Source: Vibrio kanaloae
Lineage (GTDB): Bacteria > Pseudomonadota > Gammaproteobacteria > Enterobacterales > Vibrionaceae
Assembly (NCBI RefSeq): GCF_024347535.1
Contig: NZ_AP025497.1
Location: 1,736,001 to 1,800,000, forward strand
DNA length: 64,000 bases
Direction: 5' to 3'
Shown piece by piece: positions 46,512 through 59,200 of this stretch (positions are counted from its first letter, which is position 1; every line of letters begins with the position of its first letter). The notes below the pieces were generated by a model that worked only from the letters and a program-made list of their open reading frames with translations, did not search any database and had not been told where the DNA came from. Both the position numbers and the translations under genes were made by a program.

Positions 46512-47021
46512 ATGGAACAGATTTATTTAGCTGGCGGTTGCTTATGGGGCGTACAGGAGTTTATCAAGTATGTACCCGGCGTGATCAGCACAGAAGCCGG
46601 TCGTGCAAATGGCAGCTCCCAGCCAACAGAGAACAAAACATCAAAAAGCGATAACGCCCAAAACGCTTATGATGGCTACGCAGAGTGTGTGCAAATTGAA
46701 TTTGACCCACTCATCACATCAGTCACGGTTCTGATGGAGCATCTGTTCGAGATCATAGACCCTTACAGCGTCAATAAACAAGGTGTCGATGTGGGCGAAA
46801 AGTATCGCTCCGGTGTTTACAGCACCGACGCTCAACACTTAGCGGAAGCCAAGCGCTACATTGCATCACGTGAAGATGCAGATCGAGTCGCTCTAGAGGT
46901 TTTGCCGTTGACCAAATACGTCGCCAGTGACGATATCCATCAGCATCACTTAAGCCACTTTCCTGAAGATCATCACTTATGTCATATCCCTTGGGATCTG
47001 CTGCATAAATACAAATCCTAG
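46512..47021 (+). CDS. Divergent MsrA-type peptide methionine sulfoxide reductase
   Basis: A 169-residue protein. The catalytic Cys is in AGGCLWGVQEF (residues 8-18), where most MsrA have GGCFWG. The substrate-site Glu is in DGYAECVQIEFDP, and NKQGVDVGEKYRSGVY corresponds to the usual RQGNDxGxQYRS. The GYTGG segment common in MsrA is replaced by GRANG, and the region between is rearranged. A late Cys (HHLCHIPWD) may resolve the sulfenic intermediate. It should reduce Met-S-sulfoxide in the cytosol, but substrate range may differ. Likely not the main msrA of the genome. Confidence 0.82.
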   Translation: MEQIYLAGGCLWGVQEFIKYVPGVISTEAGRANGSSQPTENKTSKSDNAQNAYDGYAECVQIEFDPLITSVTVLMEHLFEIIDPYSVNKQGVDVGEKYRSGVYSTDAQHLAEAKRYIASREDADRVALEVLPLTKYVASDDIHQHHLSHFPEDHHLCHIPWDLLHKYKS

Positions 47022-47090
47022 CTTTGAGATTAAGTTTAGTTTAGATCGCTACTTTATCTTTTGTCTTCTAGCTTAAAAAGTACCCATCAA

Positions 47091-47132
47091 AAAAACCTCA
47101 ACAATTATATATTGTTGAGGTTTTCGTTTTTT
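47091..47132. terminator. Bidirectional terminator between msrA-like and adhesin genes
   Basis: A 14-base stem (arms starting AAAACCTCAACAAT) around a short AT loop with T-rich exits on both strands, between the two convergent stops. Confidence 0.85.
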
Positions 47133-47289
47133 CCAGCTAATTCATCGAATCATGATCCACACTACTAACACTTATACTAGCTAGTGCGGTTACATAAAAA
47201 CAAGATATCCAAACAAGCTAGGTAACATCGTTATAATGAAACCACTAAGTTCATATTTACTCAGTAAGCACCTCACCCGTTTTGATAAG

Positions 47290-50200
47290 CTACCCATGAG
47301 TAATAACGTTCTGCTGCACTAGCGCATCCAAAATATCCGAAGGCATGGTACCACCTAAGGTTAGCTGAGGAGCAAGATCTTCAACCACAATCACTTGTTC
47401 CGTGGTGCCTAAATTATCAGACTTGATCGTAAGTTCAATATCATCCCCTTCGACTTTCGCGTCGATCTGTTGCAATAGCGCCGTCATGTCTGGAGATGTG
47501 TTCTTCAATTCTGGTAGTACTTCACGCAAGTCAATCTGGTCTCCTTCAGATAGGCTGAAATCGGTGATGGTATCTTCAACGCCATCTTCGATATTAAGCC
47601 ATACGAACGAATCCATTCCATTGCCACCCGTAAGGATATCGGAACCACCTCCGCCAATAAGTGTGTCGTTACCGTCACCACCAATAAGAGTGTCATCACC
47701 CGATCCACCTTCCAGTCGGTCATTTCCAGAGCCCGCAATTAGGTCAGTCGTATTTGTGCCAGCTAACAACTGAACATCATCGGTTTCAGAAGCTAGGTTA
47801 ATATCGGCCGCGTCAGACACAATGTTCAGGTTAAGGTCTATTGAAGCCGATGTCGCCGTATCGTTGTTGTCAGTCTCTTCAGAAACCGCTTCAACTTTAA
47901 GCGTGTAGTTACCTGGAGTTTGAGTAAGCCCGACCGCTTGCAAGCTTTCAATTGCATCCGCCGTTGCAATCCAAACACCGCCGCCAAGATCCGTTACAGA
48001 ACCAGCAGCACTGGTAATTTGAGCGCCAGCAGGTACATCACTGATATGCAACGTGAGCTCTTCTGTAATGTCCGTTAAGGCCGCGATAATCCCAACCAAA
48101 GGAATACCACTCGCACTGACAGACTGACTCGCAGTAATGTTTCTCACGTAGTTAGTCGCAGTATCGATAGACAAGGTTGGCGCGTTCGCAACTGGCGTAA
48201 CCGCGATATTGTAAACCACAGGTGCCGCCTCTATCGCGATACCTGAAGGGTTACCACTGTCTTTAGCGACCACTTCTAAACCAATGCTATTGGTTGGAGA
48301 CAGGCTCGCATCAAGGTAAACCCCACTAGGGCTAGTTGGTGTATCAATCAGCGCATTCAGATCGCTCAGAGTACCAACTAAGATGACTGTACCGGTGTTA
48401 TTACCGTTGACCACCACCGTCGTCATTGCTGGAAGTGATACATTCAATGTGCCGTAATCGACCGTCAGCGTGACTGTCATTAGGTCATTGGCATATGAAT
48501 CAACATAATCAGGATCACTGACATTGATGCCACTCAATAACTGACCTGCATCCTCATCAATCATAGAGGTGACACTGTCACCATTAATAACAGGTGTATC
48601 GTTCACTCCATCGACAATCGCTGTAATCTCAGCCGTATCCGTTAGGAAGTCATTAATGCCGTTCGTTGTACCGTCATCTTCAACGGTATAAGTGAACTTA
48701 ACGTTACCGTTGTATTCATCAGCAGCCGTATATATCCAGTAAGGGCCTGTAATCGTAGCGTCATCAGCACCACCTACGTTCTCAAAGCGCTGTAACTGGC
48801 CTTGACCTTCATCGAGCACCAGATTAGTCACGGTAATCGAATCGTTTTCCGGATCGCTCGTCGCGGCAATTAAGTCACCCTCTTTGATGATCAATTGACC
48901 TTCTTCAAGCATGGTACCCAAATCAATATCCGATGCCGTTGGTTGGTCGTTAACTTCAGTCACCACAAGGCTAATTTCAGCGTTATCAGTTAGGAAGTCA
49001 TCCACACCGTTGGTGGTACCATCATCAATAATCGAATAACCAAATTTCACATCGCCATTAAAATCATTAGCTGCAGTGAATATCCAGAACGGTCCAGTAA
49101 TCGCAGGATCATCTGCACCGCCAGTATTTTCAAAGCGTGTTAGCTGACCTTGGCCTTGAGTCAGGGTCACACCCGTGACGGTGAGGTTGTGGTTTTCAAG
49201 ATCAGAGCTTGCTGCAATTAAGTCACCTTCAACGATAACAAGCTGGCCTTCCTCGGCAATCGAACCTAAATCAACGTCTGTCGCGGCAGGAGCATCGTTC
49301 ACTTCCGTCACCTTAACGGTGAACGTAGTTTGATTAGTTTGAGCAGTACTCGGATCACCCGCGTCAATCAGACCGTTATTACCGCCGTCATCGAGCGTTG
49401 CATTGATCGTGACTAAACCACTCTGGTTGAGGTAGTTCTGGTCTGGATCTGGCTTGAACGTCACTGCTCCATTGGTCAATGCAGTATTGATGTCCGCTTC
49501 TTTACCCGTAATCACCAATGAGCCGTCAGGTTGCAATACAAACGTCACGTCAGGAGAGCTGGTAAACTCAAACACACCCTGTGCTCCCGGCAGTGTTTGA
49601 TCGACTTGCAACGTAAGAACATACGGAGCATCTGGATTATCAAAGTTAGCATCAACGTCGTAGATACTAAAATTGTCGATGGCAACACTAATGTCTTCAG
49701 ATGTTTCAATATTCGTTACGTTTACAAAGATAGGTTGATCGTTAATAGGATCGATCACCAAATCAACATCGAAGCTGGTTGGCGTACCCAAATATTCGGT
49801 ACTATCGGCGTCAGCATCCACAGAGCGAACGGTAATCTGCAGCGGGCCATTGATGCCTAATACATTACCCGTATCGCTATTGTGTTCACCTGAATTGAAT
49901 ACGATCTTATCAAGTGACTGCGCAGCAACATCCAGTGTCCAAATCCGTGTTACTGGATCATAGCTGCCCAACGTGGTGCCGTCTGGATAGTATATGGAGG
50001 CTCCTTGAGGCACCCCTGCCACTTCGACTCTAAGTGTCTCTGGCGCATTCTCGGTATAAGTGCCGCTGCCCGTTGCGGATAGCTCTTTATCCAAAATCGT
50101 CGCATTGATCTCAATATCAATGTTTTGTCCTTCATTGCCTACAACGGAATCTGTTGGATTGGTATCTACATCATCACCAACAGGCACCACATGCAGTTTG

Positions 50201-53200
50201 AAACTCGGCAAGTTCGCCGCCGCAGTCGGTACACCAAGCAAAGATTCTTGAGTAAAGACTTCCACACCAAACTCAGCAGTACCACTGAAGTTTTTAGGTG
50301 GTAATATCGATAACTCACTAAGGTCGAACGAAAGCCCCAAAGCTTGAGGAAGCTTAACACTCCATTCCCCGTTGCCGTTATTCTTGACTGTATATCCAGA
50401 CCCTGCATCTGCGTTCATCAAAAACCCATCTGGCACACCCGTAAACTTAATCGAAACGAACTGCTCAGAGCCATCGAGGTCGGTCAAAGCTATCGATACA
50501 GGTCCGGTCCCTGCTAACGAAATTAACTGATCTTCATTACCTGTTATTTCAATGATATCTGGGTTACTACCTGGCCCCGTGACCTGCACATCATCGACAA
50601 CGGGGACAACATCAAAGCTCACGCTGGTATTAAATGAATCTGTGTCTACTGCCGTACCTACAGGTGAGGCAGGATCATTATAAGTTGCGGTATCGGTCAC
50701 TGTACCGCTGACATTCACTTGCACCTGATTTACGTCATTCCCTGTAGGGTAGTTTGTTACTGCCCTAAAGAGCACATTATCTAATGCACCTGCCGCGATT
50801 TCAGCCTGATTAAACGTGACAGATGTACCTAATGATGTACCTGTATTGTCATAAAACGCACCTATAGAAGGGTCGTCCAGCGTTAAGGTAACGGACGTAA
50901 ACTCTTCTTGACCGCCTTCAACGCCTGAAACCTGATCTGAAATGGTTGAATTGAAGTCAAGCTGGATATAGGTATCTTCATAACCGACCGTGTCTTGTCC
51001 ACTCTGCCCATCGGTATCGACAGGGTTAAACGAATCGTCAAGCGAACCAACGACAGTAACGTCAATATCTGGGTTACCTTCAACATCAGGAGCAACTTTT
51101 ATAACCACATCGGTCACCGAAGTTTTCTCATCCCCTGAGAGCATATCTTTAGTCACAATGGTGATTGGTAATCTAAAGTCGCCAGAGTAGTCAGCTGGCA
51201 AGTTAAGAAGCAAACCAGAGAAGTCGGTCGAGACCCCTTGATCGACGGTAGTCTGGAATACATATTTCCCGTTAACAAAGTCGAGGTCGCTGCTTCCCGA
51301 TAAACTAATTGGGAAGGTGACTTCGTTCGCCGCTCCTGGATTAATGGTCACACTGTCATCAATAATGATGGTCACTTGATCAGTTGAATCATCTTCGCCC
51401 GAGAACGTAATTAAACCATTCAATGCCGTACCTAGATCTAACTGGGTGTCCTCAATCGCATCAACAACACTGTCTGGTGTTATATCAATATCGGCTGCAA
51501 CCTTAGTACTCCCAGCCACCACTTGAGGGAATGACAGAGTGACTTCTCCGTCCCTACGAGCGGCCGTAGATGACTCAACCTCAGCACCATCACCTCGGTC
51601 TATCACAGTGCTAAAGATGTCCATCTTGATGTCATTGAACCCTCCAGCCCCGCTGTTTCCTGAAGGAAGAACAAGGCCGTTCGGTGCACTTATGCTAAAT
51701 ATGTCTTCATTCGTTACAACCCAGCGCCCATTGCCTTCATAAGCAGCGCCAATAACGAGCAGTTGATTGAGTACAGCATCTGATAGAGCCGAGTCGTCCA
51801 CGTTTGTTAATTGAATAACTAACTGATCCACTTCTTCGATAGCGGACGAAGCATCTGTTTCTTGATATCGAATGACGAACTCATCCGTAACCGATGTATT
51901 ATCGCTATTGGTAGTGAACTTAAGCACGCCAGTGTTTGCATCAGCAACTACGGTTGTTAGTGCTCCAGTTCCCAGCACATCATCGACGATAAGCTTGTTG
52001 CTCGCGTCTTGCGGTTCAACGACTGGCGTTACCACAACCTTAATCGTACCTGTAATCGTCGCGGTAGCGATCCCCTGACCAGGATCAGTCGCATCAACAT
52101 ACTCATGATCTCGCTCTTCAATCATGACAACCGTATTAAGCGTAAAGTCGGTGCTCGAATCTTGTTCGGGTGTGATCTGAATAAAATTACTGTTCAGTGC
52201 AATTTGAGTAAACTCTTCTGCCGTCTGCCCACTCTTCGGCGTAATGGTTAAAGTGCCTGCTGAAGCATCGTAAACCCAAGTTACATCGCCATTAACCACA
52301 ACACTTTCAACATCTGTCGGAATGGCACTGATCACAATAGAAGTGAAATGCTCATCATCATCAATATAATCAGTACCCTCTGGGTGCCAATCAATACTGA
52401 TCGCCGTATCTTCATCGCCATTAGTGACTGTGCTGTACGTCGCCGAGGTATCGATTCTAGGTTCGACTAGCACTCGCACTTCTTGATCAAACGTAAGCGT
52501 ATGACCGTCATTCTCAGTCACGATCACTTTACCCTGAATGTGAATGTTCTCGGTTGAAGAATCGACGGGTCTGATGCGGATTCCTGAGGTTTTACCCGCG
52601 TCAGTGATGTTCGCTTCGTAGATAGGTTTAGACAGATCAGGGCTACCACCCGGACCAGTTTCGTAACCGACAAAGTTAAGGTCAATAATGGTACCGTCAC
52701 CGTCTTCCAGAATAACGCCATCAGGAATACCCGAGAGGATAACGGTTATGGATTCTGAACCGTCGTCAGGTAATGGGGTTTGATCTACAGCTGCAGGATC
52801 AGGTCTTCTCTCTCCCGACAACACGGTGAAATCAAGCTCGGCGTAGCTATCTCCATTCTGGCTCTCTTGGATCGTGGTTTGCACACCACTTGCAGGGTCA
52901 GGATCGGTATCAGGTATTGCAGTCCATGCCGTACCGCTAGTACCGCCGTAAGGAATATCTGCGACACCTTTAACTTCAACGTTAACCGTTTTAGTCCCTA
53001 GGATTTCTTCATCAACTTGTGCGCCAGTAGAGAGGTTCGCGGTGTCTTTAACCACACCGGTTACATCAAAAGTAAAATCGACATTGCTGTGTTTAGTCGG
53101 AACGATCTCTACATTGGCTAAGTCGGAATACACCACTTCCTGATAATCAATACCGTTAATGGTGATTGTAGGAACTGGGGTCGTAGTTCCAAGGAAATAA

Positions 53201-56200
53201 AGCACCGCACCTTCGGTTATATTACTGATGCGAACAAACAGCTCTTCGGAGCCATCAGTGTCCACCGAGCCATTCATGGTGATCACTTCATCCAACGTGA
53301 AGGCATCTTTGTTCGCCAGAGGACCTAGGTAATCTGGGTCATCAATATTGTCTTCGTTAATACGAATCCTGTTAACACTGAACGACCCAGGGTCCGCATC
53401 GGCAGTTACATCAATGATAATGTTTTGCTCAACAGAGCGAGCGGTCGTTTTGTCTAACCCGCCGTTCGCTGAATCATCGTATGGGTTAAGCGTCTCTTCA
53501 GTAATTGCCGTCGCTTTGAACTCAATTTGTCCAGAGAAGTTATCGATTGGGTTGACGACAGTGCTATTGATATCGCCAGCTGCAATAATATAAACACCAT
53601 TAACGGGCGTTAACAGATTGCCATTTTGATCCAACAGCTCAAACTTCCCATCACCCTGAATCGCTTCAAGTTCATAGGTAATGGTTTCAGTACGGCTGTT
53701 ATCTTGAGACTCTGCGTTCAGCTGCAGCGTCACATTGTCCTCATCTTCATTCACTTGATATTGATAAGTGCTATTCGCATCATCCCAAGTCGCAATGTCG
53801 GCAACCGCTTCAATTTCAATTCTAAAGTTTGAGTTTACGGTGTGGTCTAGCGAACCATTATTATCAATCTCGAGTTCGTAGTTAATTCGTACACCATTGT
53901 TATTCGAACCGTAATTTTGGTCTGGGACAAAGAACAAGTTGTCGATTGTCGCGATGGTGTCTAATGGTTGATTAGTACTTGGAGCAAAGCTCTGCTGCAT
54001 TTGAGGTGGACCAAACAAGATATCACCGTTTGGTTCTGCCACTAGTTTGTGATATTCCACGCCATCAAAGTAATAGAACGTCCCTCTGTGATTGCCACTC
54101 TGGATCGTCAGTTGGCCAATGGACTCGTTGTTATCTTGGTCCTTCAGGTTAACCTGTAACGCAACTTGTGCAGGAGCATCAGGTAACCCACTTTGATTAT
54201 CTTGGGTATTCTCTAGGCTTGGGGCATCTCCCGTTGCGTAAGGGATTGTAGAGTCTCTACCCGCATCCTCAAACGTAGTCACTTTCAGCGAGATTGCTGA
54301 AGACTCTTCATCCGTAATCGTGATGTTCAATGGCGTAGATGACGTATCTAAATCACTGTCTGTCGCAATCACATTGATCGAGAAGTCGATAGTGTCTCCA
54401 TCATGATCGAGATAATTGGTCGCTCTAAACTCCACTTCACCATTGGAATTTATGCGCAGTCTACCAAGCTCACGAGTATCGATACCGCCACTACCATCGT
54501 CGGTTTGTTCGTACACTCGTACTTGTTGGCTACCGCTATTTAAATCGAAACTGCTGCTGTACGGCCCGTTGTTTCCTGTACGGAAAACAATATCTGCACC
54601 ATTACTGGTAATGCCCTCAATTCGACTCAGTACCGCGCCATCCGCGCCGACATCCGTCGCATTAGCAAACATGTCAACTTTGGAATTACCATAGCCCTGG
54701 CCTTCAATTCGTGTGATCGATTGAGTTGTCACCAATGGAACATCATCAGTCACCGTGATTTTCAAATCGATCGCGTTTGATTGGTCTTGATCAAAATCTT
54801 CTGCAACAACAGAAAAATTAAGGTCAACCGCATTTTCATCCGCACCATCAGGGTGCTTAAGGGGTTTAAACAATTCAAACTGATAGCTGTTATCAGAGGT
54901 ATCGAAAATAATCTCAAACACAGCTTCATTACTCGTTGCAGTTTGAGCAACGTAAGTAAATGTTGTGCCGCTTTGTGAAACAGCTAGCCACTCTAAGCTT
55001 TCTCCATCGGAGGTTAAGCCAGTCAGAACCAAATCTTCATCAACCAGTTCATACTTCACAACACCATCCGCGCCTTCATCGACAGTGAACAGGCCATTGA
55101 TAATGGTGTCTTCAGATTGATCTGAACCAATACCAGTAAGATCGTCTTCATCGACAACCGTTTCACCCGTTGGCGCACTCATTACTGGCGCATCGTCTAG
55201 CACCTCGATTGGCAATACGTATTGGTTAGAATCATCACCATCGCCATCAACTGCAACGACATCGAACGGTATTGTAAGTGTATCGAGGTTGCTCGGTGTC
55301 GTGGCGTGATTGAGAGGACCAAGCAAGGTAAACGTGTAAGCACCATCATCAGTCAGCACTAATGTGAAAATTGGCGTTCCGCCTGGGTCAGTTGCACCTT
55401 GGTAGGTGGTCGTGTTAGCAGCACCTGTGATCTCAGTGATCTTAATACCTTCATTGCCAGACGATAGCGTCGCTTCTAGAGTTGAGATATTGCGTAGTTC
55501 GTAAACCTCAACTTGGTCGGCACCTTCGGTGGTAACAAACGAACCCGTCGCTTGTGCCAGAGTACCCAAATCATCTTCATCAACCACAAACGTACTTGCG
55601 ACAGATGTGTCAGTAATGGTTGGCACATCATCAGTAATGGTCACTGTTAGCGGTTTCACAGCTGAGTCAGTGTTGTCTTTGTCGACAGCGATCACTGGCA
55701 AGGTAAATATTTGATCGTTATTACCCTGTACTGGCAGGTGATCTAACTCTTCCAGTAAGGTGAATGTGTACTCTCCTAGAACCAGACTGCTAAAGGTGAT
55801 GGTGAAAATATCCGTTTGGACACCCCCACTTTCTACGAAACCAATATAGTTCCCACTGTTGGCAGGATCTTCTTTTAGCTGAACCACCAAACCATCTGCC
55901 TTCAGATCGCCAGACGTGTTGAATTGAGTGGTATCAATACGGAAGTGGCTCACATCGTCACTTCCAGCTGTGAAAGTAATGGTTTCAGTTTGGCTAACAG
56001 GTAAACCCGGTGAAGAACCATCAATCAGATTTGCTTCTTCCAACGCGACAGTCGGTACGGTGTCGATAGTTGGTGGCGCGCCATCGGCAATAGTTAACGT
56101 CACGGTAGACGTCACGATATCGCCATCTTTATCTTCAGATGTCACCGTAATGGTCTTGACGATATCGCCACCAGAGTGGTCTAGATTGCGATTAGGTTCA

Positions 56201-59200
56201 AAACGCACATCACCTTCAAGCGTGATAAACAAAGAACCTTCTGCAAATACAAACTTTTGCTCTCCTGTATTACTTTGTACCAGAGACGACTCAGGTTGGC
56301 TGCCATAGGTAAACTTAGTGATTGTGGCACCATCCGCACTTTGTGCTGGCATCACATCAAACGTTGTTGTGGTCGGCGTCCCAGTGCTTGGTTCAGTGAT
56401 GCTAAGGGCACCAGACTGCATTAACTGGACATCATCGGTGATGATTACTGAAAGCGGTTTAGACGCTGAAATATCGCCATCAGTATCTTGCGCATAAACG
56501 GAAAGATCAAAACTCAGATCGTTGTTTCCTAAGCCATCAACGTGATCCAAACGCTCCAGCAGCGTAAAGGTATACTGGCTAGGATTAGTATCATCAAAAT
56601 CTAGGGTGAATATGATTTTCTCACCACCCGAACCATCCGTCGTAAACGCAATGTAGTCGCCAGAACCCGCAGGCTCCTCACGTAAACTCAATTCAAGGCC
56701 ATCAGACTTCAATACGCCGTTGGTATTGAACAGCCCAACTTCGACGACTATTTTTCCAATGTCATCACTGCTTGCTAGCGAGGTGATAGTCTGAGTCACA
56801 CTGACAGGCGTTCCGCTAGGTGTCGAACCATCCGCAAGTAAGCTTTCCGACAAGCTGACACTTGGCACAACGTTGATTATTGGTCCATCGCCATCAACAA
56901 TCGTAAGCGTGACTGTTGATGAAAAGGTATCTTTATCAAAGTCAGAAGACGTAAACACAATCGACTTAACAATGTCGCCCGCAGAATGGTCTAGATTTCG
57001 GTTTGGTTCGAACCTTACATCACCGCTTAGCGTGACAAACAGTGAGCCTTCAGTGAAGGTAAACTCTTGCTCGCCATTGTTAGTTTGATCCAAGGTGATC
57101 GCTGAACCGCCACCAAAAGTAAACTGAGTAATGGTCGCCCCATCAGCACTTGGTGTAGGCATTACATCAACAGTAGCAGTGGTTGGTGTGCCAGAATTCG
57201 GTTCTGTGATGCTTAAAGTGCCATCTTGCATCTGTTGAATGTCATCTTGTATCGTTACCATGACATCGCGTTTAACCGAATCATCACCATCGGTATCAAC
57301 GGCGTAAACAGGCAGGTTGAAGTTGAGGCTGTTATTAAGATCACCATCAAGGTGATCTAACGCCTCAATCAAAGTGAAGGTGAACAGCCCTTTATTAACG
57401 CTATCAAAGCTAATCGTGAAGACATCGGTTACATTACCTGCCCCATCATCGGTATAGCCAATGTAATCACCTGGAGAAGACGGATCTTCTTTTAACTGAA
57501 CAACAAGACCATTTGATTTGAGTAAGTCGCCAGGATTGAACTCGTTGGTTGCAATTCTAAAGTGGCTTAAATCATCACTACCCACGGTATAAGTGATCGT
57601 TTGTGTCGAGCTAACCGCTGAACCACTCGGCATAGAGCCATCAGCAAGACCAACTTCCGATAGGTTAATATCTGGCACTACATCGATAACCGGATCAATT
57701 CCGTCTTTGATCGTCAAAGTGACATCCGCGGTATCGGTATCGTTATCAAAATCACTGGTCGTCACGACTATCGTTCTCACGATATCGCCAGATGAATGGT
57801 CTAGATTTCTGCTTGGTTCAAAGCGCACCTCACCTTCAATCGTGATGTACAGTAAGCCATCGGTTACGGTAAAAACTTGTTCTGTAGACACAGTTGGGTC
57901 TAACGTAACAGCCGTGCCACCATCGTAGATAAACTGAGTCACTTTCGCGCCATCAGCACTCTGTGTCGGCATAACGTCGATTGTTGGCGTGGTTGGCGAA
58001 CCTGCTGCTATATCAGCAAGTGAAGGCTCAGTGATACTTAGCACCCCATCTTGAACGCCTTGCACATCATCGGTGATCACCACGGTCATTGGCGACATTG
58101 CAGAATCATCACCATCGGTATCAACCGCTAAAACAGGGATATCAAAACTTAGAGTATTGTTTTGTAATCCATCTGCATGGTCTAACGCTTCAAGCAGTGT
58201 GAACGTGTATTGCCCTAGATTGGTTGTCGAGAAACTGATCGTGAAGACGTTGGTTTCTACGTTAGAACCGTCCTTGACGAAGCCAATGTAATTACCAGAA
58301 TTCGCTGGCTGCTCTTTTATCTCAACCTCTAAGCCATTGGACTTTAAAGCTCCAGACGTATTGAACTGTGCTGGGTCAATTCTGAAGTGACTCACATCGT
58401 CACTACCCTCTGTGTAGGTAATAACTTGAGTCATCGTCACTGGATTACCGGTCGGCGAAGAACCGTCAGCGAGATCCACTTCTGAGAGCGTAATTCCAGG
58501 GACTAAATCGATCGTTGGAAGATCACCATCGGTAATCTTCAATGTCACGGTAGATGAGACGATATCACCATCAAGGTCAGTAGATGTAACAACAATCGTC
58601 TTGGTAATATCACCACTCGTGTGATCTTGATTTCGCACAGGCTCGAATCGTATCTCACCTTCTGTGGTAATAAATACAGAACCTTCAGTGAACACAAACT
58701 CTTGCTCGCCATTCACATTGAGATCAAGGCTTTCTGCACTGTTTCCATCAAACACAAATGAAGTGATTTTTGCTCCATCTGCGCTCTGATTTGGCATCAC
58801 GTCCAGAGTATTCGATGTTTCGACGGCTCCCGCAGGCTCGCGACTGGTTATTGTTCCGCCTTGCATCAACTGCACATCATCACCAATAGTCACGCCAAGC
58901 TGAGAAACTAACGAATCGTCGCCGTCACTATCCACCGCATACACAGGCAGATCAAAACTCAGGTCGTTGTTGCCACGTGCATCTTGATGATCCAAGGCTT
59001 CGATTAAGGTAAAGGTGTATTCACCTAAGGTTGTCCCAGAAAAACTCAACGTAAATACTGTGGTTACCGCATTCGACGAGCTGGTTGTAAATCCGATGTA
59101 GTTGCCCGACCCTTGCGGATCTTCACGTAATTCAACAGCTAAACCATTCGATGTAAGTGCATCGTTGGTATTGAACTCTGTTGGTTCAAGGCGGAAGCGA

